Source: Bacteroidota bacterium (GTDB lineage: Bacteria > Bacteroidota > Bacteroidia > UBA8524). Taken from it: 64,000 bases of DNA. Made by a program: the position numbers and the translations under genes. The notes beneath the pieces are model-generated. The model saw only the letters and a list, made by a program, of their open reading frames with translations. It ran no database searches and had not been told where the DNA came from. Shown here one piece after another: positions 51,260-59,087 of this stretch. Each line of letters starts with the position of its first letter. The stretch's first letter is position 1. The DNA is taken from NCBI GenBank assembly GCA_016124735.1, contig WGMZ01000026.1:24640-88639 (forward strand). The letters are read 5' to 3'.

Positions 51260-53749
51260 TTACTTTATAATACGGAACTCCACCCTCCTGTTTTTCTGTC
51301 GTCCTTCCGGAGTGCTGTTATCCGCAACTGGCCTATCAGCTCCAAAACCTTCTGTTTTAATTCTACCCGGACTAATTCCTTTGTTCTGCAAATAAACCCG
51401 AACAGCATTCGCACGGTCCTCAGAAAGTTTCTGATTCTTTTTGGCATTGCCGGTATTATCCGTATGACCGGATATATAAATTTTGTATTCTGGTTTCTTA
51501 TTCATAAGCTCTGCCAGTTTATTTAAACTTTCATAAGAAGAAGGATCAATAACGGCAGAACCTAAGGCAAATTCAAGGTTAGCAAAGGCCTCGTTGAGAA
51601 CCGTTTGATCTTCCTCCGGTATTTCAACCAACTCGACTTGCTCCTCTTCCACTTTAGGACAGCCATTGTTTTCTTTAAGACCCGGTTGAAGCGGACACAA
51701 ATCAATGGCATCATATACTCCGTCGCCATCAGCATCAGGACAACCAAACAACACTTTTATTCCAGGTACATCCGGACATTTATCCTGATAATCCGGAACC
51801 TGGTCTTTATCGCGGTCAGGACAACCATTGAACTCGGGCAATCCCGGTGTATCAATGCAGGTATCCTTGTCGTCGAAAATTCCATCTCCATCACGATCAG
51901 GGCATCCGTTTTGTTCAATCGGGCCCGGGATTTCCGGACAGGAATCTAACTTATCAATCAACCCGTCACCATCCGTATCCGGACAACCATTAAAAGCAGC
52001 CAGTCCCGGCACATCCGGACACTCATCTTTGCTATCGGCTATACCATCCTCATCCCGATCCGGACAACCATGCAATGCCATCACTCCAGGCACATCTACA
52101 CAAGAGTCTTCTTTATCCTGTATGCCGTCACCATCGGTGTCCGGACAGCCTTTGAATTCCCAAACCCCCGGTATATTCTTGCATTTGTCTTTTTTGTCAG
52201 AAACATGATCATGATCTCTGTCTTTCGGTTTCTTTTTATACAGAGGCAAGGAAACTCCGATATAAATATCAGAGCCCGTAATTCCTTTTTTCTGGAACAG
52301 CGATCCAAAATTATCAGAACCAATCCAGAAGGGACCTCCTCTCAGATAGATTCCCATTCGGAACTTCTTATAATTTTGAGTCAATTGCAATGGCATGGAG
52401 GCTTCGAACCATTTTCCCTCATAACGTGGAGTAAAGCTCAGCAATGAAAATCCACGTATCCCATTCACCTGCTTTCCACGCAAGCTTTGAATCCACAGGG
52501 CATTGATATAAAATTTCTTGTAGACATTGTAATCCACATTCAGGTTTAAATTGGCAGGTAATTTCCAAACAAACTTGTCGCTTACGGTTTTGAAACCAGC
52601 AGTTCGTCCCACCAGAGAATCCACAATAACCAACTGTCCATATTGTGATGCATAGCGATCCTGAAGCACCTTCATGGTGTCCAGAATACTTTTATCAATC
52701 GCAATAGTGGCTGCAGGGGCCAGCTTATAGGCTCTTGCATAACCCTGATTTTGAACCGTTACTGCACCCAGGTCGTTTAAAGCAGCCTGGATCCGTAACT
52801 TGTATTTATTTTTTGTAGCATCGGTTCGTTCTTTGCCATCCATCATATAACGATATTTTTTAATATCCGGACGATATTCATAGGTGAAACCGATGTCCAT
52901 CCCAAAGCCTTTACCCAATTTCAAAGGGTTCCTGGAAGAACTTGCATTTGTATAATAGCTATCGCTGATATAGCCGTATTCTATGTCGGCATTATTAAAT
53001 GCGAGACTATCATCTCCGTATAAAGTCACGTCAATGGCATCATTTCGAATATACATTCCGTAAATAGGCACATAGTATTTTCCAGTCACACCCATTTTCA
53101 GGAAATTTTTATCCTTATCCATCAGAACCTGTCCCCAGGTAACCCCTGTTTCATTAAAAGCAAAAAGATTGATGTTAAAAGAATTGTTGGAATAGAGTTT
53201 ATCTACGCTCAGCTCACCATTTTTAAAAGGTGCAGTTGAAGTATCAAATCCATAGCGCATCATCCGGGCCAATGGTTCCGACACGTTGGTAAACTGAAAC
53301 ATCACCCGTGTTCTGTTGGTCACAGCAAAGGCTGTTTTCGGACTTACATTGAACTGAAAACTGAACAAACGTTGTTCAGCCTGAACAAATGCATTTTTGG
53401 GTTTTCCATTTAAATTTTCTGTAAGCCATGAATCTTTAAAAATAACCGACCCATTATTGTCAATATACTGGGGCGGAACTTTCCAGATTGACTGCATGAC
53501 CGGGACTCCATGAAACAAGGCTCCAAATGGATGATATCCGCCATTGTAGGTGATATAATCGTTGCTAAAATGCAGGGAAGTTTGCGATAAGGTCATGTAA
53601 AACCGGTATCGGCCATCAACTACATTGGAGGCATTGAAATACAAGTTATTGGTTCCACTATAGTTTGAAATGGATTGCCCGATTTGATATTGCGCATCCG
53701 ACGCCAAACTTATCAGAGAGAATACAAATAGGTAAAGGGATCTTTTCAT
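51260..53749 (-). CDS. OmpA-family outer-membrane protein with TSP3 calcium-binding repeats
   Basis: Starting from the ATG at 53749 the protein has 829 residues. A signal peptide (MKRSLYLFVFSLISLASDAQ) is followed by a large beta-barrel-like region (about 25-500) resembling DUF5723-type proteins. Then come seven thrombospondin type 3-like repeats of about 28 residues (CPDTDGDGIQDKEDSC pattern). The chain ends in an OmpA peptidoglycan-binding domain (YKIYISGHTDNTGNAKKNQK, then GFGADRPVADN and RRVEFRI). It would link the outer membrane to peptidoglycan with a calcium-stiffened spacer. Full -7 promoter and terminator flank it, so it is monocistronic. Confidence 0.93.
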   Translation of the reverse strand: MKRSLYLFVFSLISLASDAQYQIGQSISNYSGTNNLYFNASNVVDGRYRFYMTLSQTSLHFSNDYITYNGGYHPFGALFHGVPVMQSIWKVPPQYIDNNGSVIFKDSWLTENLNGKPKNAFVQAEQRLFSFQFNVSPKTAFAVTNRTRVMFQFTNVSEPLARMMRYGFDTSTAPFKNGELSVDKLYSNNSFNINLFAFNETGVTWGQVLMDKDKNFLKMGVTGKYYVPIYGMYIRNDAIDVTLYGDDSLAFNNADIEYGYISDSYYTNASSSRNPLKLGKGFGMDIGFTYEYRPDIKKYRYMMDGKERTDATKNKYKLRIQAALNDLGAVTVQNQGYARAYKLAPAATIAIDKSILDTMKVLQDRYASQYGQLVIVDSLVGRTAGFKTVSDKFVWKLPANLNLNVDYNVYKKFYINALWIQSLRGKQVNGIRGFSLLSFTPRYEGKWFEASMPLQLTQNYKKFRMGIYLRGGPFWIGSDNFGSLFQKKGITGSDIYIGVSLPLYKKKPKDRDHDHVSDKKDKCKNIPGVWEFKGCPDTDGDGIQDKEDSCVDVPGVMALHGCPDRDEDGIADSKDECPDVPGLAAFNGCPDTDGDGLIDKLDSCPEIPGPIEQNGCPDRDGDGIFDDKDTCIDTPGLPEFNGCPDRDKDQVPDYQDKCPDVPGIKVLFGCPDADGDGVYDAIDLCPLQPGLKENNGCPKVEEEQVELVEIPEEDQTVLNEAFANLEFALGSAVIDPSSYESLNKLAELMNKKPEYKIYISGHTDNTGNAKKNQKLSEDRANAVRVYLQNKGISPGRIKTEGFGADRPVADNSTPEGRQKNRRVEFRIIK
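51657..52222 (-). repeat. seven in-frame TSP3 repeats, about 84-bp period
   Basis: Within the OmpA-family gene, seven units carry aspartates in DxDxDGxxD spacing, each followed by Cys-containing PG loops ending GCP. At DNA level the words GGACAACCAT and CCATCCGGACA-like strings recur about every 84 bases. Unit number could change by slippage. Confidence 0.85.
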
Positions 53750-53776
53750 AGGTTTCAAGTAGGATCGACTTATTTT

Positions 53777-53784
53777 CAAATATA
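53777..53784 (-). promoter_or_regulatory. -7 promoter element of the OmpA-family gene
   Basis: On the minus strand TATATTTG, a full TAnnTTTG match, 28 bases before the ATG at 53749, with a weaker TTC-type upstream element. This supports that start rather than a longer one. Confidence 0.5.
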
Positions 53785-53831
53785 TGCAGAATGAGTTTTC
53801 AGAACCTAGTCGCTTGCTGTATTTTCGTCAC

Positions 53832-54371
53832 ATGATTCGAACACTCTTTATTCTTGTGGGAATATTTTTTTTGATTTCCTGCCAATCGAAGCAAGGTCAT
53901 ACTGCACAACGCAGCGAAGAAGAACTCATTGCATTGCTCCACGGGTGGTCCAACAGCGATTCACTACAAAACCCGGAAATAGCCGACAAATACAGCCTTG
54001 CATTGTCCGAATTTCTGAGCCAATACCCCAATAACCCTGAACATGAAAACTTTCTGTTTTTAGCAGGTCAGCAAGCTGTAAAACAAAAGGATTTTGCAAC
54101 TGCTGCGTCTTATTATGCTCAATTTGCGAACAGCTACCCAAATAGTCGGAGTCATGCAGATGCCTTATTCGCCGCTGGCTTTCTCTATAACAATGAAGTA
54201 CATAATATCGATTCGGCAACAAAGTATTACAGCATGTTTATTGACCTCTACCCTGAACACATGCTCAAAGACGCTGCAGAAAGCGAATTAGAGCATTTAG
54301 GCGAATCCCCTGAACAGATGCTCGAAAAATTCAAAACAAATCAGGACAGCGCTAAGGAGCCTCTTCAATAA
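53832..54371 (+). CDS. TPR-like lipoprotein
   Basis: From the ATG at 53832 the product has 179 residues, with a lipoprotein signal MIRTLFILVGIFFLISC (Cys17). Two or three tetratricopeptide-like helical hairpins follow (about 60-150; NFLFLAGQQAVKQKDFATAA and ADALFAAGFLYNNEVHNIDS), with an acidic tail. The architecture recalls BamD/YbgF-like lipoproteins but is shorter; I do not name it further. An upstream TATTTTCG (53820-53827) is a near match to the -7 element. Its 3' end overlaps convergent folP by 20 bases. Confidence 0.8.
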   Translation: MIRTLFILVGIFFLISCQSKQGHTAQRSEEELIALLHGWSNSDSLQNPEIADKYSLALSEFLSQYPNNPEHENFLFLAGQQAVKQKDFATAASYYAQFANSYPNSRSHADALFAAGFLYNNEVHNIDSATKYYSMFIDLYPEHMLKDAAESELEHLGESPEQMLEKFKTNQDSAKEPLQ

Positions 54372-55230
54372 ACTTATACAGACGAATGCATTCCAGTGCC
54401 TCTTTCACGTCGTGGACGCGCAGAATGTTGGCTCCATTCAGAAGTGCCTGCATGTGCAATGCAGTGGTTCCATTTAACGCTTCCCGAGCATGAATGCCCA
54501 AATTTCTCCATACCATTCCTTTCCTCGAGACTCCCACGAGTAAGGGCTCATTTAATTCGCGGTAAACGGACAGATGTTTCATCAGTGAAAAATTATGGGT
54601 TGCAGATTTTCCAAAACCGAACCCAACATCCAGTATTACATCCCGAATCCCCAGACTTCTTGCCTCACCTTTCTTTTTGATCAGATAATCGAATACCTCA
54701 CCTACCACGTCCTGGTATTGAGGATTATTCTGCATGTTTGCCGGCATTCCTTTTTTATGCATGAGGATGATGGGAACCCCCATTTGAGCAACAGTAAATA
54801 ACATAGCCGGATCGGCATCGCCTGCAGAAATATCATTGATAATTCCTGCTCCCGCGGCAATGGTTTCCTTTGCTAATTCGCTCCTGAATGTGTCTACGGA
54901 AAGAGGTATATCAGGGAAGTTTTGGGAAATCTTTTCCACAAGCGGCAACAATCTCCTTCTTTCCTCCTCAATCGGGATATCGCTTGCTCCCGGCCTTGTG
55001 CTGTATGCGCCCAAATCAAGGATATGTGCCCCCGCCTGGATATGCCTTTCTGCCTGTTTTAGCGCAGAATCCACATCCATTACCCGGCTCTCATCATGAA
55101 AGGAGTCGGGGGTTGCGTTTAAAATCCCCATTACCAGTGGCTGACCGAAAGAAAGGAGTTTTCCACGCACTTGAATGCTCGCTTTAGTCAGTGGGTGTTT
55201 CAATAATTCTTGATTCATCTTACCTTGCAT
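54352..55230 (-). CDS. folP: dihydropteroate synthase
   Basis: The 292-residue protein has the DHPS signatures PLVMGILNATPDSFHD (about 32-47), DLGAYSTRPGA (about 72-82), SVDTF and GAGIINDISAG. It joins pterin pyrophosphate and p-aminobenzoate in folate synthesis and is the target of sulfonamides. Starts at 55230 and 55218 are both ATG. It is divergent from the DUF1599 gene with 37 bases between them, so the two promoters must overlap. Confidence 0.97.
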   Translation of the reverse strand: MQGKMNQELLKHPLTKASIQVRGKLLSFGQPLVMGILNATPDSFHDESRVMDVDSALKQAERHIQAGAHILDLGAYSTRPGASDIPIEEERRRLLPLVEKISQNFPDIPLSVDTFRSELAKETIAAGAGIINDISAGDADPAMLFTVAQMGVPIILMHKKGMPANMQNNPQYQDVVGEVFDYLIKKKGEARSLGIRDVILDVGFGFGKSATHNFSLMKHLSVYRELNEPLLVGVSRKGMVWRNLGIHAREALNGTTALHMQALLNGANILRVHDVKEALECIRLYKFIEEAP

Positions 55231-55267
55231 ATGAATGCCGTAAAATTAGGCATAGAATTTAGGAATT

Positions 55268-55834
55268 GTGAGTAGCAAAACATCCGAACAGTTTGATCAA
55301 ACCATTGGCAAGTGCCGAAATCTTTTCATCAGGAAGAATCATGATTATGGTTCTGCCTGGCGTATTTTGAGGCAATCGAGCATTACCGATCAGATTTTTA
55401 TCAAAGCCAAGCGCATCAAGAGCATTGAAGAAAAGGGCATTCAAAGGATTGATGAGGCCATTGACAATGAATACATCGGGATAATTAACTATTGTATTAT
55501 GGCGCTCATTCAAATGGAACTTGGCCCAAACGAAGGCGATGTGCATATGAATGAACAAGTCCTTGAAAACAAATACGATCAGGAAGTTGCTACTACCCGA
55601 TCCCTGATGTTCGATAAGAATCATGATTATGGTGAAGCCTGGCGAGACATGCGAATCAGCACCTTTACAGATTTAATCATGATGAAATTGATGCGCATCA
55701 AACAAATTGAAGATCTGAATGGTCAAACTTTGGTTTCTGAAGGAATTGACGCTAATTTTAGAGATATTATTAACTACGCGATATTCGCATTGATAAGATT
55801 AACAGAAAACAATGAAAGTGCTCACCGGAATTAG
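55268..55834 (+). CDS. DUF1599 protein with internal duplication
   Basis: The 188-residue protein consists of two similar halves. Residues 24-82 begin NHDYGSAWR and end GIINYCIMALIQM; residues 118-178 begin NHDYGEAWR and end DIINYAIFALIRL. Each half keeps acidic residues and the NHDYG motif, as expected for DUF1599, which I take to be related to all-alpha NTP pyrophosphatases; that relation is not certain. The start is GTG at 55268. Location next to folP and ahead of the DoxX-like gene is a common order in this phylum. It overlaps the DoxX-like gene by 23 bases. Confidence 0.88.
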   Translation: MSSKTSEQFDQTIGKCRNLFIRKNHDYGSAWRILRQSSITDQIFIKAKRIKSIEEKGIQRIDEAIDNEYIGIINYCIMALIQMELGPNEGDVHMNEQVLENKYDQEVATTRSLMFDKNHDYGEAWRDMRISTFTDLIMMKLMRIKQIEDLNGQTLVSEGIDANFRDIINYAIFALIRLTENNESAHRN

Positions 55835-57023
55835 CCGTGTCCTGGTCGGACTTCTCTTTATTTTCAGTGGTTTTATAAAGGCTAATGATCCCATCGGTTT
55901 TTCCTATAAACTAACTGAATACTATAGCATTTTTGGCACTGCGTTTTTGCAGCATCAGGAAGTCCTGCAAGCGGTTATCATTTGCGTGGTCGAGATTGTT
56001 CTTGGTGTTTGTGTTCTGATCGGCATCCGTATGCGTGTCACTTCCTGGTTACTATTGGCCATGATTGTTTTTTTCAGTTTCCTCACCGGCTTTACGGCTA
56101 TTGGGAATTGGTTTCACGAAAATCCAGACAGCAGTCGTACCCAATGGTGGGCAAACATTCTGGGTTTTAACCCAAGGAATATTTATTACATGACCGATTG
56201 TGGTTGTTTTGGCGACGCAATTAAATTGACCCCATGGCAGTCATTCTACAAGGATCTGCTTCTGCTTGTGTTGATTATAATCATCTTTATCCGCAGAAAA
56301 CATATTCGCCCATTTTTCGCGAAAATCATGCAAACAAACCTGATTCTTGTGTTTACCGTTGCCAGTAGTGCCTTTTCTGTTTATTGCTGGTTGTATATGC
56401 CGGTGATTAATTACCTCTATTGGGATGAAGGAGCGAATATCCTTGAATTGACGACCGATATCCCTGAGACCAAGGAGTTCACCTTCGTTTACCAAAATAA
56501 AACCACGGGTGAAGTGCATGAAGTACCGCTGAATGAAATAGGTTCAATCGGTCCGGGTTACCAGATGATCGACAGAAAAGATAAGGTAATTGACCCGGGG
56601 CGTCCTGCCAAAATCCATGATTTTCACATTAGTAATGCCCAGGGAGACGATCTGACGCATGACATTCTGGATGAGAAAAACTATTCCATTTTTGTGATTG
56701 CCTACGACTTGAACGACACCCGTTTCAGATCCATTAAAAAATTCAAAAATGTAGTAGGTCCCTGGCAAAATGCCGGGTATAAGATTTATGCTTTTACAAA
56801 TTCCGAGCCTCTGGAAATCGAGAATTTCCGTCACGAATACCAATTGCCATTTCCCTTCTATCAGCTGGACCGCACGGCATTAAAATCAGTGATTCGCAGC
56901 AATCCGGGATTCATTCTGATGTACAAAGGCATCGTAGTGAAGCGCTGGTCGGCACGAAATGTACCCACCATGAAAGATCTTGAAAAAGCGATCGGCAAAT
57001 TTGAGAAAAAGAAAAGCAAATGA
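55812..57023 (+). CDS. BT_3928-type DoxX-like membrane protein
   Basis: The 403-residue protein has an N-terminal DoxX-type four-helix unit (about 5-165, ISRVLVGLLFIFSGFIKAND) with the loop motif TDCGCFGDAIKL (about 135-146), whose cysteines could be redox active as in MauE-like proteins. One more membrane helix follows (about 172-200), then a soluble periplasmic thioredoxin-like domain without CxxC (about 235-395, SIFVIAYDLNDTRFRSIKKF). The role is unknown, perhaps in envelope thiol chemistry. It overlaps both neighbours (23 and 4 bases), so it sits in one operon with the DUF1599, permease and aroK genes. Confidence 0.87.
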   Translation: MKVLTGISRVLVGLLFIFSGFIKANDPIGFSYKLTEYYSIFGTAFLQHQEVLQAVIICVVEIVLGVCVLIGIRMRVTSWLLLAMIVFFSFLTGFTAIGNWFHENPDSSRTQWWANILGFNPRNIYYMTDCGCFGDAIKLTPWQSFYKDLLLLVLIIIIFIRRKHIRPFFAKIMQTNLILVFTVASSAFSVYCWLYMPVINYLYWDEGANILELTTDIPETKEFTFVYQNKTTGEVHEVPLNEIGSIGPGYQMIDRKDKVIDPGRPAKIHDFHISNAQGDDLTHDILDEKNYSIFVIAYDLNDTRFRSIKKFKNVVGPWQNAGYKIYAFTNSEPLEIENFRHEYQLPFPFYQLDRTALKSVIRSNPGFILMYKGIVVKRWSARNVPTMKDLEKAIGKFEKKKSK

Positions 57024-58063
57024 ATTTTCTCACTTACTTCGGTAAGCGATTCCTTTATTCCCTGCTCACTCTTTGGGGTGTCATTAGTCTGGTCTTCCTT
57101 TTATTTAATGTATTGCCCGATCCGGCACAGTTAACGATGGGCCAGCGTACGGATGCAAAAAGCATTGCCGCCGCCCGGGAAGAAATGGGACTGGACCTTC
57201 CCCCCTTTCAACAATACCTGCATTATTTAAATGACCTCTCACCCATTCATGTATCGCATACGGAGAATAAACGATCTGTATTATCCTTTGCTTTAGGCAA
57301 TAGATGGGTTTCACTTCAATCTCCTTATTTCCGCACTTCGTATCAAAGCAAGAAACCAGTCGCGCAGATACTTGGAGAGGCGATGGAAGGAACCGTCGTA
57401 CTGGCTTTTGCCTCAATCTTACTTGCGATAGTTTTAGGAATTGGAGCGGGTGTTGTTTCCGCATTATTTCAGGACCGTTGGCCCGATCGGCTGATTTTGG
57501 CCATCAGCACTCTTGGAATTTCTCTCCCTTCCTTTTTTGCTGCCATACTGATTGCCTGGCTTTTCGGATTTGTTTGGCATTCATGGACCGGTTTGAGCAT
57601 GACTGGAAGCCTCATTGATTATAATCTTGACGAGGGCAGGCATTATGTCTGGAAAAATTTGATTCTTCCAGCATTGGCTTTGGGTATTCGTCCATTAGCC
57701 ATAATCACACAGTTAATGCGCAGTTCTATGCTCGACGCATTGAGTATGGACTATATCATTACAGCGAAAGCAAAAGGACTTTCTCCCAGACGAATATTGT
57801 GGAAACATGCATTGCCCAACGCACTCAATCCCGTAATTACTTCCATATCCGGGTGGTTTGCATCCCTTTTGGCCGGTGCCTTTTTCATTGAATATATCTT
57901 TAATTGGAAAGGATTGGGAAAGGTGACGGTTGAAGCCCTCGAAAAAGCGGATTATCCAGTCGTGATGGGCAGCGTTCTCTGGGTCGCCTGTTTGTTTATT
58001 GTTATCAATCTTGTGGTCGACATCCTTTACAAACGTCTGGACCCGCGAATTCAGCTTCAATGA
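57020..58063 (+). CDS. ABC transporter permease, OppB/DppB-like
   Basis: The 347-residue protein has the binding-protein-dependent permease layout: MNFLTYFGKRFLYSLLTLWG with FNVLPDPAQL at the N-terminus, six helices, and the EAA loop near IITAKAKGLSPRRILWKHAL-PNALNP. It would form part of an oligopeptide or nickel-type importer. No second permease, ATPase or solute-binding protein is in the window, so partners must lie elsewhere. A periplasmic loop of about 80 residues after the first helix is usual for OppB. It overlaps both neighbours by four bases. Confidence 0.9.
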   Translation: MNFLTYFGKRFLYSLLTLWGVISLVFLLFNVLPDPAQLTMGQRTDAKSIAAAREEMGLDLPPFQQYLHYLNDLSPIHVSHTENKRSVLSFALGNRWVSLQSPYFRTSYQSKKPVAQILGEAMEGTVVLAFASILLAIVLGIGAGVVSALFQDRWPDRLILAISTLGISLPSFFAAILIAWLFGFVWHSWTGLSMTGSLIDYNLDEGRHYVWKNLILPALALGIRPLAIITQLMRSSMLDALSMDYIITAKAKGLSPRRILWKHALPNALNPVITSISGWFASLLAGAFFIEYIFNWKGLGKVTVEALEKADYPVVMGSVLWVACLFIVINLVVDILYKRLDPRIQLQ

Positions 58064-58569
58064 AAAAGAGCATTTTTCTTCTGGGCTTTATGGGCAGTGG
58101 CAAAACCAGCCTTGGAAAAGAATTAGCCCATTACCTGAACTATCCCTTTTACGATCTGGATTCAGAAATTGAAAATGCAACAGGCCTGAAAGTGAAAGAA
58201 ATATTTCATTCGGAAGGAGAAGAAGCATTCAGAATGTATGAAGCTGAACAATTAAGAAAATTTAATTCCACCAAGGAACCCTTTGTGTTGGCATGCGGCG
58301 GAGGCACCCCTTGCTTCCATCACAATATGGATTGGATGAATCAGAATGGATGGACACTTTTTCTGGATGTTCCTGAGAGAATTTTAGCTCAAAGACTGGA
58401 AGGGCAACAGGAAGAACGCCCGCTACTAGCCGGTTTAAAAGGAATCTCGAGTTCAAAAACCTGGCGCCATTTATTGGAAAAAAGACGCCCAATATACCTG
58501 CAAGCCGCATCAAGACTGGCCTCAGAGGACATCAATCTAAACGAAGTTATACACATGCTCAATAGTTAA
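58060..58569 (+). CDS. aroK: shikimate kinase
   Basis: The 169-residue protein has the P-loop GFMGSGKTSLG (residues 9-19), the acidic pair in FYDLDSEIE (about 30-38), an arginine in EAFRMYEAE and the CGGGTPC glycine loop (about 79-85). It phosphorylates shikimate in aromatic amino-acid synthesis. It is the last gene of the overlapping unit starting at the DUF1599 gene. A hairpin follows the stop directly. Confidence 0.95.
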   Translation: MKKSIFLLGFMGSGKTSLGKELAHYLNYPFYDLDSEIENATGLKVKEIFHSEGEEAFRMYEAEQLRKFNSTKEPFVLACGGGTPCFHHNMDWMNQNGWTLFLDVPERILAQRLEGQQEERPLLAGLKGISSSKTWRHLLEKRRPIYLQAASRLASEDINLNEVIHMLNS

Positions 58570-58605
58570 AATAAGCCCAAAACCCTTGATATCATTGGGT
58601 TTATT
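58570..58605 (+). terminator. hairpin after aroK
   Basis: AATAAGCCCAA and TTGGGTTTATT form an 11-bp stem with one G-U pair and a 14-base loop immediately after the stop. The T-tract is short, so termination may be partial. Confidence 0.6.
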
Positions 58606-58640
58606 TCAGAATATTATGTGAAAAAACGGAAAATTTGGGG

Positions 58641-58656
58641 TTTTCCACATGGAAAA
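58641..58656. promoter_or_regulatory. inverted repeat upstream of the HU promoter
   Basis: TTTTCCA-CA-TGGAAAA is a 16-base near-continuous palindrome, 14 bases upstream of the TTG element of the HU promoter. Its place suits an activator site, but no regulator is known. Confidence 0.4.
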
Positions 58657-58669
58657 TTCCCTGAACCCC

Positions 58670-58699
58670 TTGCAAATAAGGGCTTTATTCCTAAGTTTG
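58670..58699 (+). promoter_or_regulatory. promoter of the HU gene
   Basis: TTG (58670-58672), 19 bases, TAAGTTTG (58692-58699): a full consensus Bacteroidota promoter. It predicts a leader of about 35 bases that is A-rich and has no Shine-Dalgarno site. Confidence 0.8.
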
Positions 58700-58740
58700 A
58701 TAGAAATAAATTCATAACACAACCTATTAATAGTAGCACT

Positions 58741-59013
58741 ATGAACAAATCAGACCTCATCAACAAGATTGCAGATGATGCAAAACTTACCAAAGTTCAA
58801 GCTCAAGCCGCTTTAAATTCATTCCTGGATGCCACTGCTTCTACCTTGAAAAAAGGTGACAAAGTTATCCTGGTAGGCTTCGGAACTTTCTCCGTAGCCA
58901 GCAGAGCAGCCAGAACTGGAAGAAACCCTCAAACCGGTAAAGAAATCAAAATTGCCGCTAAAAAAGTGGTAAAATTCAAACCAGGTTCAGAGCTTTCAGG
59001 TAACATCAAGTAA
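58741..59013 (+). CDS. HU-family DNA-binding protein
   Basis: The 90-residue protein ([20 protein letters not shown] at the start) is a normal-length HU/IHF fold with [20 protein letters not shown] and the DNA-binding arm, where [10 protein letters not shown] contains the proline that intercalates between base pairs. It bends and compacts DNA. I chose the ATG at 58741; a longer frame upstream would include the promoter itself. A strong promoter and terminator make it monocistronic and probably abundant. Confidence 0.96.
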   Translation: MNKSDLINKIADDAKLTKVQAQAALNSFLDATASTLKKGDKVILVGFGTFSVASRAARTGRNPQTGKEIKIAAKKVVKFKPGSELSGNIK

Positions 59014-59031
59014 TCTGCTACAGAAAGGTTT

Positions 59032-59070
59032 AAATCCCGGCCCCGTTAATCGGAAGCCGGGATTTTTTTT
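59032..59070 (+). terminator. terminator of the HU gene
   Basis: AAATCCCGGC and GCCGGGATTT form a perfect 10-bp stem with a 14-base loop, followed by a run of T. Confidence 0.92.
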
Positions 59071-59074
59071 TGAA

Positions 59075-59082
59075 TAAATTTG
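59075..59082 (+). promoter_or_regulatory. -7 promoter element of the aminotransferase gene
   Basis: TAAATTTG matches TAnnTTTG and ends six bases before the ATG at 59088. No TTG is present at the expected spot, which falls inside the HU terminator. Confidence 0.3.
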
Positions 59083-59087
59083 AGGCG

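Noticed and set aside
57020..58063. A full oligopeptide importer operon
   Set aside because: Only one permease is present; the neighbours are DoxX-like and AroK, not Opp components.
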